DNA of 64,000 nucleotides from Salibaculum sp035270045 (lineage in GTDB: Bacteria; Pseudomonadota; Alphaproteobacteria; Rhodobacterales; Rhodobacteraceae): the NCBI RefSeq assembly GCF_035270045.1, contig NZ_DATFIP010000030.1, positions 1 through 64,000 of the forward strand, written 5' to 3'. The position numbers and the translations under genes are program-made. This document shows positions 54,200 to 62,883 of the stretch, piece by piece. The notes below the pieces were generated by a model. That model saw only the letters and a program-made list of their open reading frames with translations. It was not told where the DNA came from and searched no databases. How positions within the stretch are numbered: position 1 is the stretch's first letter; each line of letters starts with the position of its first letter.

Positions 54200-55378
54200 A
54201 TGGCGACACGGGACCCAGAGGCCGAGCCACATTTCTCTCAACCCGTGCGGCAGATCATCTCGATGCTGATCGTGCTCGGACTGGTCTCCGCAGGGGCCGT
54301 CTTTGCCTATCCGCGGGTCTCGGGCGTGTTCCTGGCCAATCCCTACCTGAACGGTTTCATCGCGCTGGTCTTCGTGATCGGTGTGCTGTCCTGTTTCGGG
54401 CAGGTCTACCAGTTGATCGGCTCGGTCCGCTGGATCGAGGGGTTCGCCCTGTCCCGCCCGGGGCACGAGGTGATCCGCGCGCCACAGTTGCTGGCGCCGC
54501 TGGCAACCCTGCTGCGCTCGCGCGGGGCACGGATGCAGCTGTCGTCGTCATCGTCGCGCTCGATCCTGGAATCCGTGGCCCAGCGGATCGACGAGGATCG
54601 CGAGATCACGCGGTACATCGTGAATACGCTGATCTTCCTCGGCCTTCTGGGTACCTTCTACGGGCTGGCCACCACGGTGCCCGGGCTTGTCGAGACGATC
54701 CGATCCCTCAACCCCGAAGAAGGCGAGAGCGGCGTCGACATCTTCACCCGCCTGCAACGAGGTCTCGAAGCCCAGCTTGGCGGCATGGGCGTCGCCTTTG
54801 CCTCGTCGCTGCTGGGGCTGGCCGGATCGCTGGTGGTGGGCCTGCTGGAGTTGTTCGCGGGCCACGGGCAGAACCGCTTCTACCGCGAACTGGAAGAATG
54901 GCTTTCGTCGATCACCCGGGTCGGCATGGCCGATGACGACGGCAGCGAGACCAGCGCGCTGGCGAGCATCGTCGATCAGATGTCCGACCAGATGGAAACA
55001 CTCCAGCGGATGCTGATCCAGACCGACGACGGGCGCGCCCGGGTGGACGATCGCCTGCAGGTGCTGACCGGAACGGTCGAACGGCTGGCCCATCGGCTGG
55101 AACAGGACGACACCGCAAGCCAGCTTGCCCGCATCGCCGAAAGCCAGGAGGCCATGGTCCAGGCCATGAAGGAGAGCGGCATGGAAGGGATCGACGCCGA
55201 AAGCCGGATGCGCCTGCGGTCGATCGACGTCGGGCTGATGCGCATCCTCGAAGAAATGTCGGCCGGCCGGCAGGAAGTCGTGCAGGACCTTCGCACCGAG
55301 GTCGCCGCCCTGTCGCGCAGCCTGCGCCAGGGCCAGAAGCGCGCCGCGCGGCAGAACCAGACCGACGGGGGGTCGTAA
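54200..55378 (+). CDS. MotA/TolQ/ExbB-like ion-channel protein
   Basis: A 392-residue inner-membrane protein with four predicted helices (about residues 19-38, 52-72, 138-160 and 193-219). The last two, LIFLGLLGTFYGLATTVPGL and GGMGVAFASSLLGLAGSLVVG, match the pore-forming pair of the MotA/TolQ/ExbB superfamily (GLLGTxxGL and the Ala/Gly-rich MGxAFxxSLLGL). A cytoplasmic coiled-coil tail of about 160 residues follows. It lies three bases ahead of the giant MotB-like gene, its obvious partner. No flagellar, tol or exb genes are near. Confidence 0.88.
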   Translation: MATRDPEAEPHFSQPVRQIISMLIVLGLVSAGAVFAYPRVSGVFLANPYLNGFIALVFVIGVLSCFGQVYQLIGSVRWIEGFALSRPGHEVIRAPQLLAPLATLLRSRGARMQLSSSSSRSILESVAQRIDEDREITRYIVNTLIFLGLLGTFYGLATTVPGLVETIRSLNPEEGESGVDIFTRLQRGLEAQLGGMGVAFASSLLGLAGSLVVGLLELFAGHGQNRFYRELEEWLSSITRVGMADDDGSETSALASIVDQMSDQMETLQRMLIQTDDGRARVDDRLQVLTGTVERLAHRLEQDDTASQLARIAESQEAMVQAMKESGMEGIDAESRMRLRSIDVGLMRILEEMSAGRQEVVQDLRTEVAALSRSLRQGQKRAARQNQTDGGS

Positions 55379-55381
55379 CCC

Positions 55382-57709
55382 ATGGCGCTCAGCCGACGGA
55401 CCGGGGCCCGGTTCCAGGCGTCGATCTGGCCCGGTTTCGTGGATGCCATGACGGGGCTTCTGCTGGTCCTGATGTTCGTGCTGACCATCTTCATGGTGAT
55501 CCAGTTCGCCCTTCGCGAGACCATCTCGGGCCAGGAAAGCCGCCTGTCGGAACTGTCCGAGGAAATCGCCTCGCTGAGCGCCGCCTTGGGAACGGAACAG
55601 GATCGCTCGGCCGCGCTGGGGCAACAAGTCGGCAATCTCTCTGATGACCTGGGCCGTGCGCGCGCCGAGCTTGCAGACGCGCGGGGCCGGATCGCCGAAC
55701 AGACCAACGTGATAGACCGGTTGACCCAGGAACGTGACGCGCGCGCCGCAGCCCTGGCAGAGGCCGAGTCGCGGATTACAGGATTCGAGGCGCGCGTCGC
55801 CGGGCTTCTGGCCGAACGGCGCGAAGACGAGACCCGCATCGCCGACCTGGAAGAGACCCGCGAAGGGCTGGTCTCACGGAACGAGGCGCTGACCACGGCC
55901 ATCGCAGAGGCCCGTGACGAGATCGACGCCCAGGCCGAAACCGCCCGGCTGGCCGCGGCCCGTCGCGCCGCGCTGGAGGCTCTGATCGCCGACCTGGAAG
56001 ACGCGAACACCGCCGCGGACAACCGCATCGCCCGTCTGGAGGGCGAAACCGAGAGCGCCGAGGCACGCATCTCGGAGCTTGAACAGGCCCGGTTGGCCGA
56101 GGCCGCCGCCGCGGAAGCCCTGCGCGACCGGTTGGAGAATGCCGATGCAGAGCTGACGGCAATGACCCTTGCGCTTGAGGAACAGCGTCGCAAGGGCGAG
56201 GAAACGCTGACCCTGCTGGCCGCCGCCGAGGCCGCGCGCGACGCGTTGGACCAGAACCTCGCCACGGCCTTGCTGGCCAAGCAGCAGGCCGAAAACGCGC
56301 TGGACGACGCCCGGGGCAACACCGTGGCGATGGACAACCGCCTGGCCGCCGCGCTGTCGCAACTGGAACAACGCGAGGGGACGCTGTCACAGACCCGCGC
56401 TGACCTGTCCGAGACGGAAGAGGAACTTTCCCAGTCGGAGGCCCAGCTTGCGCAGACCGAAAGCGACCTGTCCGAGACGCAGGCGCAGTTGTCCGACGCG
56501 GAAAGCCAACTGGCGCAATCGCGGGCCGCCCGCGAGGAGATCGCCGCCCGGCTGACGGCGGCGCTGGCTTCACAGGACCAGACCGAGACCGAGCTGGACG
56601 CCGCGCGCCGCGCCCTGAACACGGCCCTGTCGCAGCAGGATGTGGAGCTGGCGCAGATCGAGGAACAGCTTGCCGCCGCCGTGTTGGCCCGGCAACGGGC
56701 CGAAACCGACCGGCAGGACCTTCAGGATCGCCTCGCCGAGGCGTTGCTGGCCGCGCAGGCGGCCGAGAACAACGCCGAAAGAGCGCGCACCCGGGCCGAG
56801 GCCGCAGAAGACGTGGCTCAGGCTGCCCGATCCAGCGCCGACACCGCCGCCGCGGAGCGTGCCAGCCTCGAAGAGCGGCTGGCCCAGGCCCTCGCCGCGC
56901 TGTCGGAGGCCGAGTCCGAAGCCGAGGAAACCGCCACCGAGGCCCAGCGCCAGGCCGCGCTCCTGGCGCAGGCCAACCGCGAACTGGCCGAGGAAGAAGC
57001 CCTGTCGGCGGAAAGCCAGCGCCGGGTCGTCGCATTGAACGAGCAGGTCGCCACCCTGCGATCCGAGTTGGGCCGGTTGCAGAACCTTCTGAACATCGCG
57101 GATGACGCCGATGCCGAGGCGAACCTCCAGATCGAGTCCCTGACACAGGACCTCAACAGCGCCGTCATACGCGCGCTGGCCGCCGAACGCCGTGCCCGCG
57201 CCCTGGAAGAGGCCGAGGCCGAACGGCTGGCCGCCGAAGCCGAGGAGCTGGAGAAATTCCGCTCAGACTTCTTCGGACAGGTGCGGCAGGTCATCGAGGG
57301 CCGCGACGGCGTGCGCATCGAGGGCGACCGCTTCGTCTTTTCCTCCGAAGTGCTGTTCGAACCGGGCGAGGCGACCCTTTCGACCGCCGGGGAACGCGAG
57401 ATCGCCGGGGTTGCCAGCCTGCTACGCGACATCTCCGACGAGATCCCGACGGAGATCGACTGGATCATCCGGGTGGACGGCCATACGGACAACGTGCCGC
57501 TGTCGGGCCAGGGGGAATACGCCGACAATTGGGAGCTCAGCCAGGCGCGGGCGCTGTCGGTCGTGCGCTACATGACGGATTTCCTAGGCATTCAACCTGA
57601 CCGGCTGGCCGCCAACGGCTTTGGCCAGTACCAGCCGATCGCCGAGGGCGACAGTCCGGAAGCCCGCGCACAGAACCGCCGGATCGAATTGAAGCTGACC
57701 GAACGCTAA
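55382..57709 (+). CDS. Giant MotB/ZorB-like protein: TM anchor, coiled coil, OmpA domain
   Basis: A 775-residue protein in three parts. Residues 15-42 form one membrane helix with WPGFVDAMTGLLLVLMF; Asp21 is at the position of the proton-binding Asp in MotB (ADFMTAMMAFF). Residues about 45-640 are an almost pure Ala/Glu/Arg/Leu coiled coil, with regular heptads such as LSETEEELSQSEAQLAQTE at about 340-360. Residues about 643-775 are an OmpA-like peptidoglycan-binding domain (VDGHTDNVPLSG, LSQARALSVVRYM, AANGFGQYQPI). This is the stator-partner layout for the preceding MotA-like protein. The stop shares its bases with the convergent tyrC stop. Confidence 0.9.
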   Translation: MALSRRTGARFQASIWPGFVDAMTGLLLVLMFVLTIFMVIQFALRETISGQESRLSELSEEIASLSAALGTEQDRSAALGQQVGNLSDDLGRARAELADARGRIAEQTNVIDRLTQERDARAAALAEAESRITGFEARVAGLLAERREDETRIADLEETREGLVSRNEALTTAIAEARDEIDAQAETARLAAARRAALEALIADLEDANTAADNRIARLEGETESAEARISELEQARLAEAAAAEALRDRLENADAELTAMTLALEEQRRKGEETLTLLAAAEAARDALDQNLATALLAKQQAENALDDARGNTVAMDNRLAAALSQLEQREGTLSQTRADLSETEEELSQSEAQLAQTESDLSETQAQLSDAESQLAQSRAAREEIAARLTAALASQDQTETELDAARRALNTALSQQDVELAQIEEQLAAAVLARQRAETDRQDLQDRLAEALLAAQAAENNAERARTRAEAAEDVAQAARSSADTAAAERASLEERLAQALAALSEAESEAEETATEAQRQAALLAQANRELAEEEALSAESQRRVVALNEQVATLRSELGRLQNLLNIADDADAEANLQIESLTQDLNSAVIRALAAERRARALEEAEAERLAAEAEELEKFRSDFFGQVRQVIEGRDGVRIEGDRFVFSSEVLFEPGEATLSTAGEREIAGVASLLRDISDEIPTEIDWIIRVDGHTDNVPLSGQGEYADNWELSQARALSVVRYMTDFLGIQPDRLAANGFGQYQPIAEGDSPEARAQNRRIELKLTER

Positions 57710-58629
57710 CCCTTGCGCAGGGGCGCGCGGCCAAAATCCGGCGCCTCGGTATCCTGGCCGGCCTCGATGATGCCGCGGCGAATGCCCCGGGTCCGGGTAA
57801 AATAGTCATGCAGCAGATCGCCATCGCCCTGCCGGATCGCCCTTTGCAGGGCGAAGAGTTCCTCGGTAAAGCGCCCCAGAACTTCCAGCGTCGCGTCCTT
57901 GTTGGTCAGGAAGACATCGCGCCACATGGTCGGATCACTGGCCGCGATGCGGGTAAAGTCCCGGAACCCCGCGGCGGAATACTTGATGACCTCGCTGTCG
58001 GTGACGCGGCGCAGGTCATCGGCCACGCCCACCATGGTATAGGCGATCAGGTGCGGCGTGTGCGACGTGACGGACAGCACAAGGTCATGGTGGTCGGCGT
58101 CCATCTCGTCGGTGTTCGACCCGAGACCCTGCCAGAAGCGGTGCAGCCGCGATGTCGCCTCGGCCTCGGCCCCGTCGGGGACGAGAATGCACCAGCGATT
58201 GTCGAAAAGCTCGGCAAAGCCGGATCGCGGCCCCGATTGTTCGGTACCCGCCAGCGGGTGGGCCGGCACGAAATGCACGCCCTCCGGCAGATGCGGCGTG
58301 ACGGCCTCGATCACCGCGCGCTTGACCGAACCGACGTCGCTGACCGTGGCGCCGGGTTTCAGGGCCGGGCCGATCTCTTGCATGACCGCGCCCATCGCGC
58401 CCACGGGCACGCAGAGCACCACGAGGTCGGCATCCTGCACCGCCTCGGCCGCGCTGTCGCAGACCCGGTCGCACAGGCCGATCTCGCGGGCCGTGTCGCG
58501 GGTCGACTCGGAGCGGGCATAGCCCGTGACCTCGCCGGCCAGCCCGGCCCGTTTCATCCCCCAGAACATCGACGAGGCAATCAGCCCCAGCCCGATAAGC
58601 GCCACGCGGTCGTATTCCTGCGCCATCAT
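57706..58629 (-). CDS. tyrC: Prephenate/arogenate dehydrogenase
   Basis: NAD(P)-dependent oxidative decarboxylase of tyrosine synthesis, 307 residues. The Rossmann start is VALIGLGLIASSMFWGMKRAGL, in parts VALIGLGLIASSM; VVLCVPVGAM, VGSVKRAV and FVPAHPLAGTEQSGP are family motifs; the helical dimer domain follows. The start overlaps the hisC stop by four bases. Whether prephenate or arogenate is the substrate is not readable. Confidence 0.9.
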   Translation of the reverse strand: MMAQEYDRVALIGLGLIASSMFWGMKRAGLAGEVTGYARSESTRDTAREIGLCDRVCDSAAEAVQDADLVVLCVPVGAMGAVMQEIGPALKPGATVSDVGSVKRAVIEAVTPHLPEGVHFVPAHPLAGTEQSGPRSGFAELFDNRWCILVPDGAEAEATSRLHRFWQGLGSNTDEMDADHHDLVLSVTSHTPHLIAYTMVGVADDLRRVTDSEVIKYSAAGFRDFTRIAASDPTMWRDVFLTNKDATLEVLGRFTEELFALQRAIRQGDGDLLHDYFTRTRGIRRGIIEAGQDTEAPDFGRAPLRKG

Positions 58630-59708
58630 CCGCCCTTTCGCCAGTCTTCCAGCGCCGCGATCAGGCGCCCCGTCTGCGCGGCGTCGCCCACGGTCATTCG
58701 CAAACCTTCGGGGAAGCCGTAGCCGGTAACGCGCCGCACGATTATGCCGGCGTCCAGCAGCGCCTGATGCGCCCTGCCCGCCTCGGTCTCGTCCGCGAAG
58801 CGTGCCAGCACGAAATTCGTGTGGCTCTCGTCGCAGGCGATATCCAATCGGCGCAGCGCCGCCGTCAGACGCGCGCGCTGCTCGGCGTTCAGGGCCACGC
58901 AGCGGTTGGCCCAGTCGGGATCACGCAGGGCCGCCTCGGCCGCGGCCAGTTGCACACCGGACAGGTTGAAGGGCTGGCGGATACGGGTCACCACGTCGAT
59001 CAGCGCTTTCGGCCCATAGCCGAAGCCGATGCGCAGCCCGCCCAGCCCGTAAAGCTTGGAAAAGGTGCGGGTCATGATGACGTTGTCCCGGCTCCGGGCC
59101 AGCGCCGCACCACCGTCGTGCCCCCCGGCATATTCGATGTAGGCACAGTCGAGCACGAGTATGACATGACCGGGCAGCCCGTCAGCCAGCCGGGTCAGTT
59201 CGGCGACCGGAAGGATCGTGCCCGTTGGATTACCCGGGTTGGTCAGCATGACCACGCGGGTCCGGTCCGTCACGGCGGCAAGAATGGCGTCGATGTCTAC
59301 CACCCTGTCCCGTTCGGGCACCTTCACGGGCGTCGCCCCGGCCATGTGCGCCAGGATCGGATACATGGAAAAGCCGTGCGCGGTATGGATGACCTCGTCC
59401 CCCGGGCCGGTGAAGGCCTGGCAGACGAATTGCAGCACCTCGTCGGACCCGACACCACAGATCACCCGGTCGGCCTCAAGGCCGTGCACTTGCGATATGG
59501 CGGCGCGCAGGTCCGCATGGTCTGTCGGCGGGTAGAGATGGGCCGCCTGCGCGGCTTGCGTGATGGCCTCGACCGCGGCGGGCGGCGGGCCCAGCGGGTT
59601 CTCGTTCGACGACAGTTTGAGCACATCCGTGCGCCCGGCAATAGCCGATTGCCCCCCGACGTAGAGGTCGATTTCCATGATGCCGGGCTGTGGCGCGATC
59701 TTGGTCAT
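58626..59708 (-). CDS. hisC: Histidinol-phosphate aminotransferase
   Basis: PLP enzyme, 360 residues, that converts imidazole-acetol phosphate to histidinol phosphate; the alphaproteobacterial enzyme often also transaminates aromatic keto acids, which would explain its pairing with tyrC. LSSNENPLGPPPAAVEA, NPGNPTG, and the Schiff-base lysine in RTFSKLYGLGGLRIGFGYG are present. Start at 59708 (MTKIAPQPGIMEIDLYVGGQ) is preferred over an upstream in-frame extension because AGGAGACCTGG precedes it. Confidence 0.93.
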   Translation of the reverse strand: MTKIAPQPGIMEIDLYVGGQSAIAGRTDVLKLSSNENPLGPPPAAVEAITQAAQAAHLYPPTDHADLRAAISQVHGLEADRVICGVGSDEVLQFVCQAFTGPGDEVIHTAHGFSMYPILAHMAGATPVKVPERDRVVDIDAILAAVTDRTRVVMLTNPGNPTGTILPVAELTRLADGLPGHVILVLDCAYIEYAGGHDGGAALARSRDNVIMTRTFSKLYGLGGLRIGFGYGPKALIDVVTRIRQPFNLSGVQLAAAEAALRDPDWANRCVALNAEQRARLTAALRRLDIACDESHTNFVLARFADETEAGRAHQALLDAGIIVRRVTGYGFPEGLRMTVGDAAQTGRLIAALEDWRKGG

Positions 59709-59760
59709 CCAGGTCTCCTTGCGGGACGTTCTAGCGCCGGTGCGCGATGGCGACCACCCG

Positions 59761-59798
59761 CAAATGCAAAGGGCCGCGGCGGTTTCCCGTCGCGGCCC
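59761..59798 (-). terminator. Terminator of rpsD
   Basis: Minus-strand stem GGGCCGCGACGG (59798-59787) with CCGCCGCGGCCC (59782-59771), loop GAAA, one mismatch/wobble, followed by TTTGCATTTG. Confidence 0.75.
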
Positions 59799-59818
59799 CG
59801 GCACAAGACATGATCGGA

Positions 59819-60439
59819 TCAGTTCTGTGCGTAGTATTCGATGACGAGGTTCGGTTCCATGATGACCGGATAAGGCACGTCCGTCAGGCCCGGGGTGCGC
59901 GTGAAGGTCGCGGTCAGCTTGGAATGATCGGCGTCGATGTAGTCAGGCACGTCGCGTTCGGTAAGTTGTGTCGCCTCAAGCACGACAGCCAACTGCTTGG
60001 ACTTGTCGCGCACCTCGATCACATCGCCTTCCTTGACGCGGTAGGAGGGGATGTTGACCTTCTTGCCGTTCACACGGACATGGCCGTGGTTGACGAACTG
60101 GCGCGCGGCGAAGATGGTCGCGACGAACTTGGCGCGGTAGACCACGGCGTCGAGGCGGCGTTCCAGCAGGCCGATCAGGATTTCACCAGTGTCGCCGCGC
60201 AGGCGCTCGGCTTCGGCGAAGATGCGGCGGAACTGCTTCTCGGTCAGGTCGCCGTAGTAGCCCTTGAGCTTCTGCTTGGCGCGCAACTGCAGGCCGAAGT
60301 CGGAGACCTTGCCCTTGCGGCGCTGGCCGTGCTGGCCGGGGCCGTATTCACGGCGGTTGACGGGGGATTTGGGGCGGCCCCAGATGTTTTCGCCCATCCG
60401 GCGGTCGATCTTGTACTTGGCAGTCGTGCGTTTGGTCAC
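59819..60439 (-). CDS. rpsD: 30S ribosomal protein S4 (GTG start)
   Basis: Primary 16S rRNA-binding protein. From GTG at 60439, preceded by GAAGGAG, it has 206 residues, the usual alphaproteobacterial length: [M]TKRTTAKYKIDRRMGENIWG at the start, then QHGQRRKGKVSDFG, the S4 RNA-binding domain RRLDAVVYRAKF, ARQFVNHGHVRVNGKKVNIPSYRV in parts, VNHGHVRVNGKKVN. The gene stands alone, away from the main ribosomal protein operons. Confidence 0.97.
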   Translation of the reverse strand: MTKRTTAKYKIDRRMGENIWGRPKSPVNRREYGPGQHGQRRKGKVSDFGLQLRAKQKLKGYYGDLTEKQFRRIFAEAERLRGDTGEILIGLLERRLDAVVYRAKFVATIFAARQFVNHGHVRVNGKKVNIPSYRVKEGDVIEVRDKSKQLAVVLEATQLTERDVPDYIDADHSKLTATFTRTPGLTDVPYPVIMEPNLVIEYYAQN

Positions 60440-60545
60440 GGCTGATCTCCTTCGTTCAGGTTTCGAAGGGCGTTGTCCTCCTCCCCGAGCCTGGCCGGGA
60501 CGACAGGTTTCCCCTTGCGGGGTCCACCAACACCAATGAACGCGC
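60440..60545 (-). other. Structured rpsD leader (no gene)
   Basis: The 106-base leader has complementary segments: GACCCCGCAAGGGG, and GTCGTCCCG...CGGGG...GGACAAC. This might be an autoregulatory S4-binding or other leader structure; no known riboswitch class is recognised. Confidence 0.4.
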
Positions 60546-60574
60546 CGGATACGCCGGCCGAACAGTGCTGTCAA
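60546..60574 (-). promoter_or_regulatory. Promoter of rpsD
   Basis: On the minus strand TTGACA (60574-60569), exact consensus, 17 bases, and TATCCG (60551-60546). Confidence 0.65.
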
Positions 60575-60590
60575 TAGCGGCGGTGGCGGC

Positions 60591-61655
60591 TCAGGCCACG
60601 AGGTCGTGGCGCAGGATCGCCGCCTCGGTCGCGGAGACCACGCGCCGCGCATAGGGGCCATAGGAATTCACGTCTCGCGCAAGGTCCGGCACCTGGGACA
60701 GGAGACGCGAGCGGTCGTCGTCGCCCAAGGTTTCCAACCCCGCGGACGCGGGGTGAAAGCTCTCTGTTTCGACCCCGTTGGCGAAGACGATCTCGTGATC
60801 AGGCAGCAGCATGTGGTGATAGACCACCTCGCGCTGGCTGCGATCCACGATGATCGAGCGGTCATTGACCAGGTCGCGCGCGGCGACGAGCACCTCGTCG
60901 GTGTTGAACAGACTGCGCGCCGGGGCGCCCTTGACCATGACCCTGTGATCCGGCGACACCAGAAGCCCCGGGTCGGGCACGTCGGCGCCCAGCGCCCCGC
61001 GCTGCAGACGGATCGGCGCCAGGTCCGGCATGACGTAGAGCCGCGCCCCGGTGATACGGCGCCGGCCGGTCCAGAGCACCTCCTGGCAGCCATTGTCCTT
61101 GGTCTGCACCTTGCAGCCGGCGCCGATACTCTCGACGGGGCGCGGTCCGTGCTCGGTCTCGATCAGGGTGCCGGGGGTGAAGCAGATGACACCAGCGGGG
61201 GCGGAAGACTGGTCGCGCGCGGCACGATCCAGCGTATGGTTCACCACCCAGAGGTCGGTATGGCGCGGAGGTGGGTCACCTATGAACATGCATAACCGCG
61301 CATCCGACGCTTCGCCGTCGATCAGCGTCACGGTCCATGTCGCGTGGCCGTCGGTGACTGTGAAACCCTGCTCGACTCCATGCGCGGTGACATCAACATC
61401 GTCCAGCCGCCGCGTATCGGCCTCGACAGCCTTCAGCAAACGGCGCACGCTCATGGCCGCGCGCCGCCGCAGGTCGGCCACGCCCTCTGCCGCGCCGAGC
61501 GGCAGCACATCCGCCGGTCCATCGACCCTTACCGCTTCACCCGTCCAGGACCAGGTCGTCCCAACACCCAGCTGTTCCAGCGGGGCGGACCAGAACCCAT
61601 CCAGTTCCGTCTGCGACCAGGAAATGACGAACGTGCCCTTCAAGCCCGTTTTCAT
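60591..61655 (-). CDS. Hint_2 domain protein 2
   Basis: A 354-residue protein. Residues 1-160 hold an N-terminal domain without recognised family; the Hint domain begins at the catalytic-type Cys in VICFTPGTLIETEHGPRPVES (in parts ICFTPGTLIETEHG, about residue 161), with GLLVSPDHRVMVKGAPAR (block B, conserved His), HHMLLPDHEIVFANGVETESFHP in the C-terminal block, in parts FANGVETESFHP. This is the common arrangement of Rhodobacterales Hint_2 proteins often linked to RTX-like adhesins. Unlike protein 1 it has a large N-terminal part. The 163 bases behind it hold no gene. Confidence 0.85.
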   Translation of the reverse strand: MKTGLKGTFVISWSQTELDGFWSAPLEQLGVGTTWSWTGEAVRVDGPADVLPLGAAEGVADLRRRAAMSVRRLLKAVEADTRRLDDVDVTAHGVEQGFTVTDGHATWTVTLIDGEASDARLCMFIGDPPPRHTDLWVVNHTLDRAARDQSSAPAGVICFTPGTLIETEHGPRPVESIGAGCKVQTKDNGCQEVLWTGRRRITGARLYVMPDLAPIRLQRGALGADVPDPGLLVSPDHRVMVKGAPARSLFNTDEVLVAARDLVNDRSIIVDRSQREVVYHHMLLPDHEIVFANGVETESFHPASAGLETLGDDDRSRLLSQVPDLARDVNSYGPYARRVVSATEAAILRHDLVA

Positions 61656-61818
61656 GCCTGTCTACTGCCTCTGTTTGCCCCGCCTCTGCGTGCAGGTTTC
61701 GGCCACATGGATAGCAGAGGTGATTCGCCCTGATCAAGGCACTTCAAGGACGAGGTGCAACTATTTCCAAAAGCGTTGAAAAGTCGCTTCAGCCCACAGG
61801 TTGCAAGCCAGCGTCGGG

Positions 61819-62739
61819 CTAGAACTTGAGATTGAGTTTCATGGACCCGACAAGCTGCCCCTCGGCTTGACCGACGTATTCCTCGGACAGGTAGGTGGCG
61901 CCATAGAAGAAGGTGATGTCGCGCGTGCCCTGCCAGTGGGTCCCCACGCGGGCCCGCCAACGGCTGTCTCGCGCCCGGGTGCCGAAGCTCTCGGGGAAGA
62001 AGGCGCTGTCGCCCACCAGGGCATAGTCGGCCCCGGCCACCCATTCCCAGCCGAAACCGTCCTGCGCGATGGCGCGGTAGCGCTGGCCGGTGGTCGGGTC
62101 ACGCAGGTCCAGCGCGCCGTCACCCAGCGCGCCCAGCCGCAGATCCACGCCGACACGCACCAGGTCCTCGATGCCGTGGCGGGCGATGACGAAAGGACGC
62201 GCGGTCAGACCGGGGGTCAGCGCCACGGGGTAGCCCATTTCGACCGTCGCGGTCGGATGCAGCGCGTCGCCTACCTGGTTGGCAATCACGAAGTCCGAGG
62301 GGCGCGGCTGGTTGACGAGGTCGTGAAACCAGTTCTGCGCATCAGTCCAGCCTGTCTGCGGGCCCGTGGCGACAAGGTCCAGGCCCGCGCTGAGTTGCGC
62401 GCGCCCCCGGGCCCAGTGGGTATGCAGCCCGATGCTGAGCGTCCCGGCATAGGCGCGGTCGTCCGATCCGGGTCCGGTCAAGGCGCGGGGCGCGACGATC
62501 TCGCCGCGCAGTCGGTAGTCCAGGATCCGCCCCGGCTGCTCGGGCAGGACCCCGTCCCAGCCCGGCCCACGCACGAGCGAAACACCGTAGGAGGAGCTGC
62601 GCCAGCGGTCCTTGCCATCGCCCAGGAAGTCGTTGTTGAGAATTCGGCCCCAGCCGAGGGTCTCGCGCTCCTGCGCGGCGGCCGACAATCCAGTTGCAAG
62701 CACGAGCACCAGGGACAGAAAAAGGCGGCGTGGTGTCAT
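61819..62739 (-). CDS. LpxR-family (DUF2219) outer-membrane lipid A deacylase-like protein
   Basis: A 306-residue protein with a signal peptide (MTPRRLFLSLVLVLATGLSAAA) and a beta-barrel pattern with the LpxR pattern LGWGRILNNDFLGDGKDRWRSSSYGVS, in parts NNDFLGDGKDRWRSS. LpxR removes the 3'-acyloxyacyl chain of lipid A in the outer membrane (Salmonella, Yersinia); the enzyme uses a His/Asn/Asp site and Ca. Its N-terminal NNDFxxxxDR signature agrees; activity here is inferred. A C-terminal SMKLNLKF ends in Phe, as in outer-membrane barrels. ATG at 62739 starts the signal peptide. Confidence 0.85.
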   Translation of the reverse strand: MTPRRLFLSLVLVLATGLSAAAQERETLGWGRILNNDFLGDGKDRWRSSSYGVSLVRGPGWDGVLPEQPGRILDYRLRGEIVAPRALTGPGSDDRAYAGTLSIGLHTHWARGRAQLSAGLDLVATGPQTGWTDAQNWFHDLVNQPRPSDFVIANQVGDALHPTATVEMGYPVALTPGLTARPFVIARHGIEDLVRVGVDLRLGALGDGALDLRDPTTGQRYRAIAQDGFGWEWVAGADYALVGDSAFFPESFGTRARDSRWRARVGTHWQGTRDITFFYGATYLSEEYVGQAEGQLVGSMKLNLKF

Positions 62740-62855
62740 TGTCTGTGCGACTCCCAGAAAACGGCGCCCCCACGCCACGCCTTGCTTAGGCCAGAAAAGA
62801 CCCTCAGGGCGAGCGTATTTCTTCCAGCAGCCACGCGTCTGTGTCCCGAATGCAA

Positions 62856-62883
62856 TGCTCCGGCGCCATCGGGCGCCGGAGCA
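62856..62883 (-). terminator. Perfect 12-bp hairpin upstream of lpxR-like gene
   Basis: TGCTCCGGCGCC (62856-62867), ATCG loop, GGCGCCGGAGCA (62872-62883). It sits 143 bases past the DsrE stop in the 286-base gap and probably ends the cyd transcript, although only TTGCATTC follows on the minus strand. The rest of the gap (62740-63025) shows no gene. Confidence 0.55.

Noticed and set aside
54200..57709. Zorya anti-phage system (ZorA/ZorB)
   Set aside because: The membrane proteins have the same superfamily layout, but ZorC/D or ZorE-type effectors are missing and neighbours are housekeeping genes (chaC-like, tyrC, hisC).
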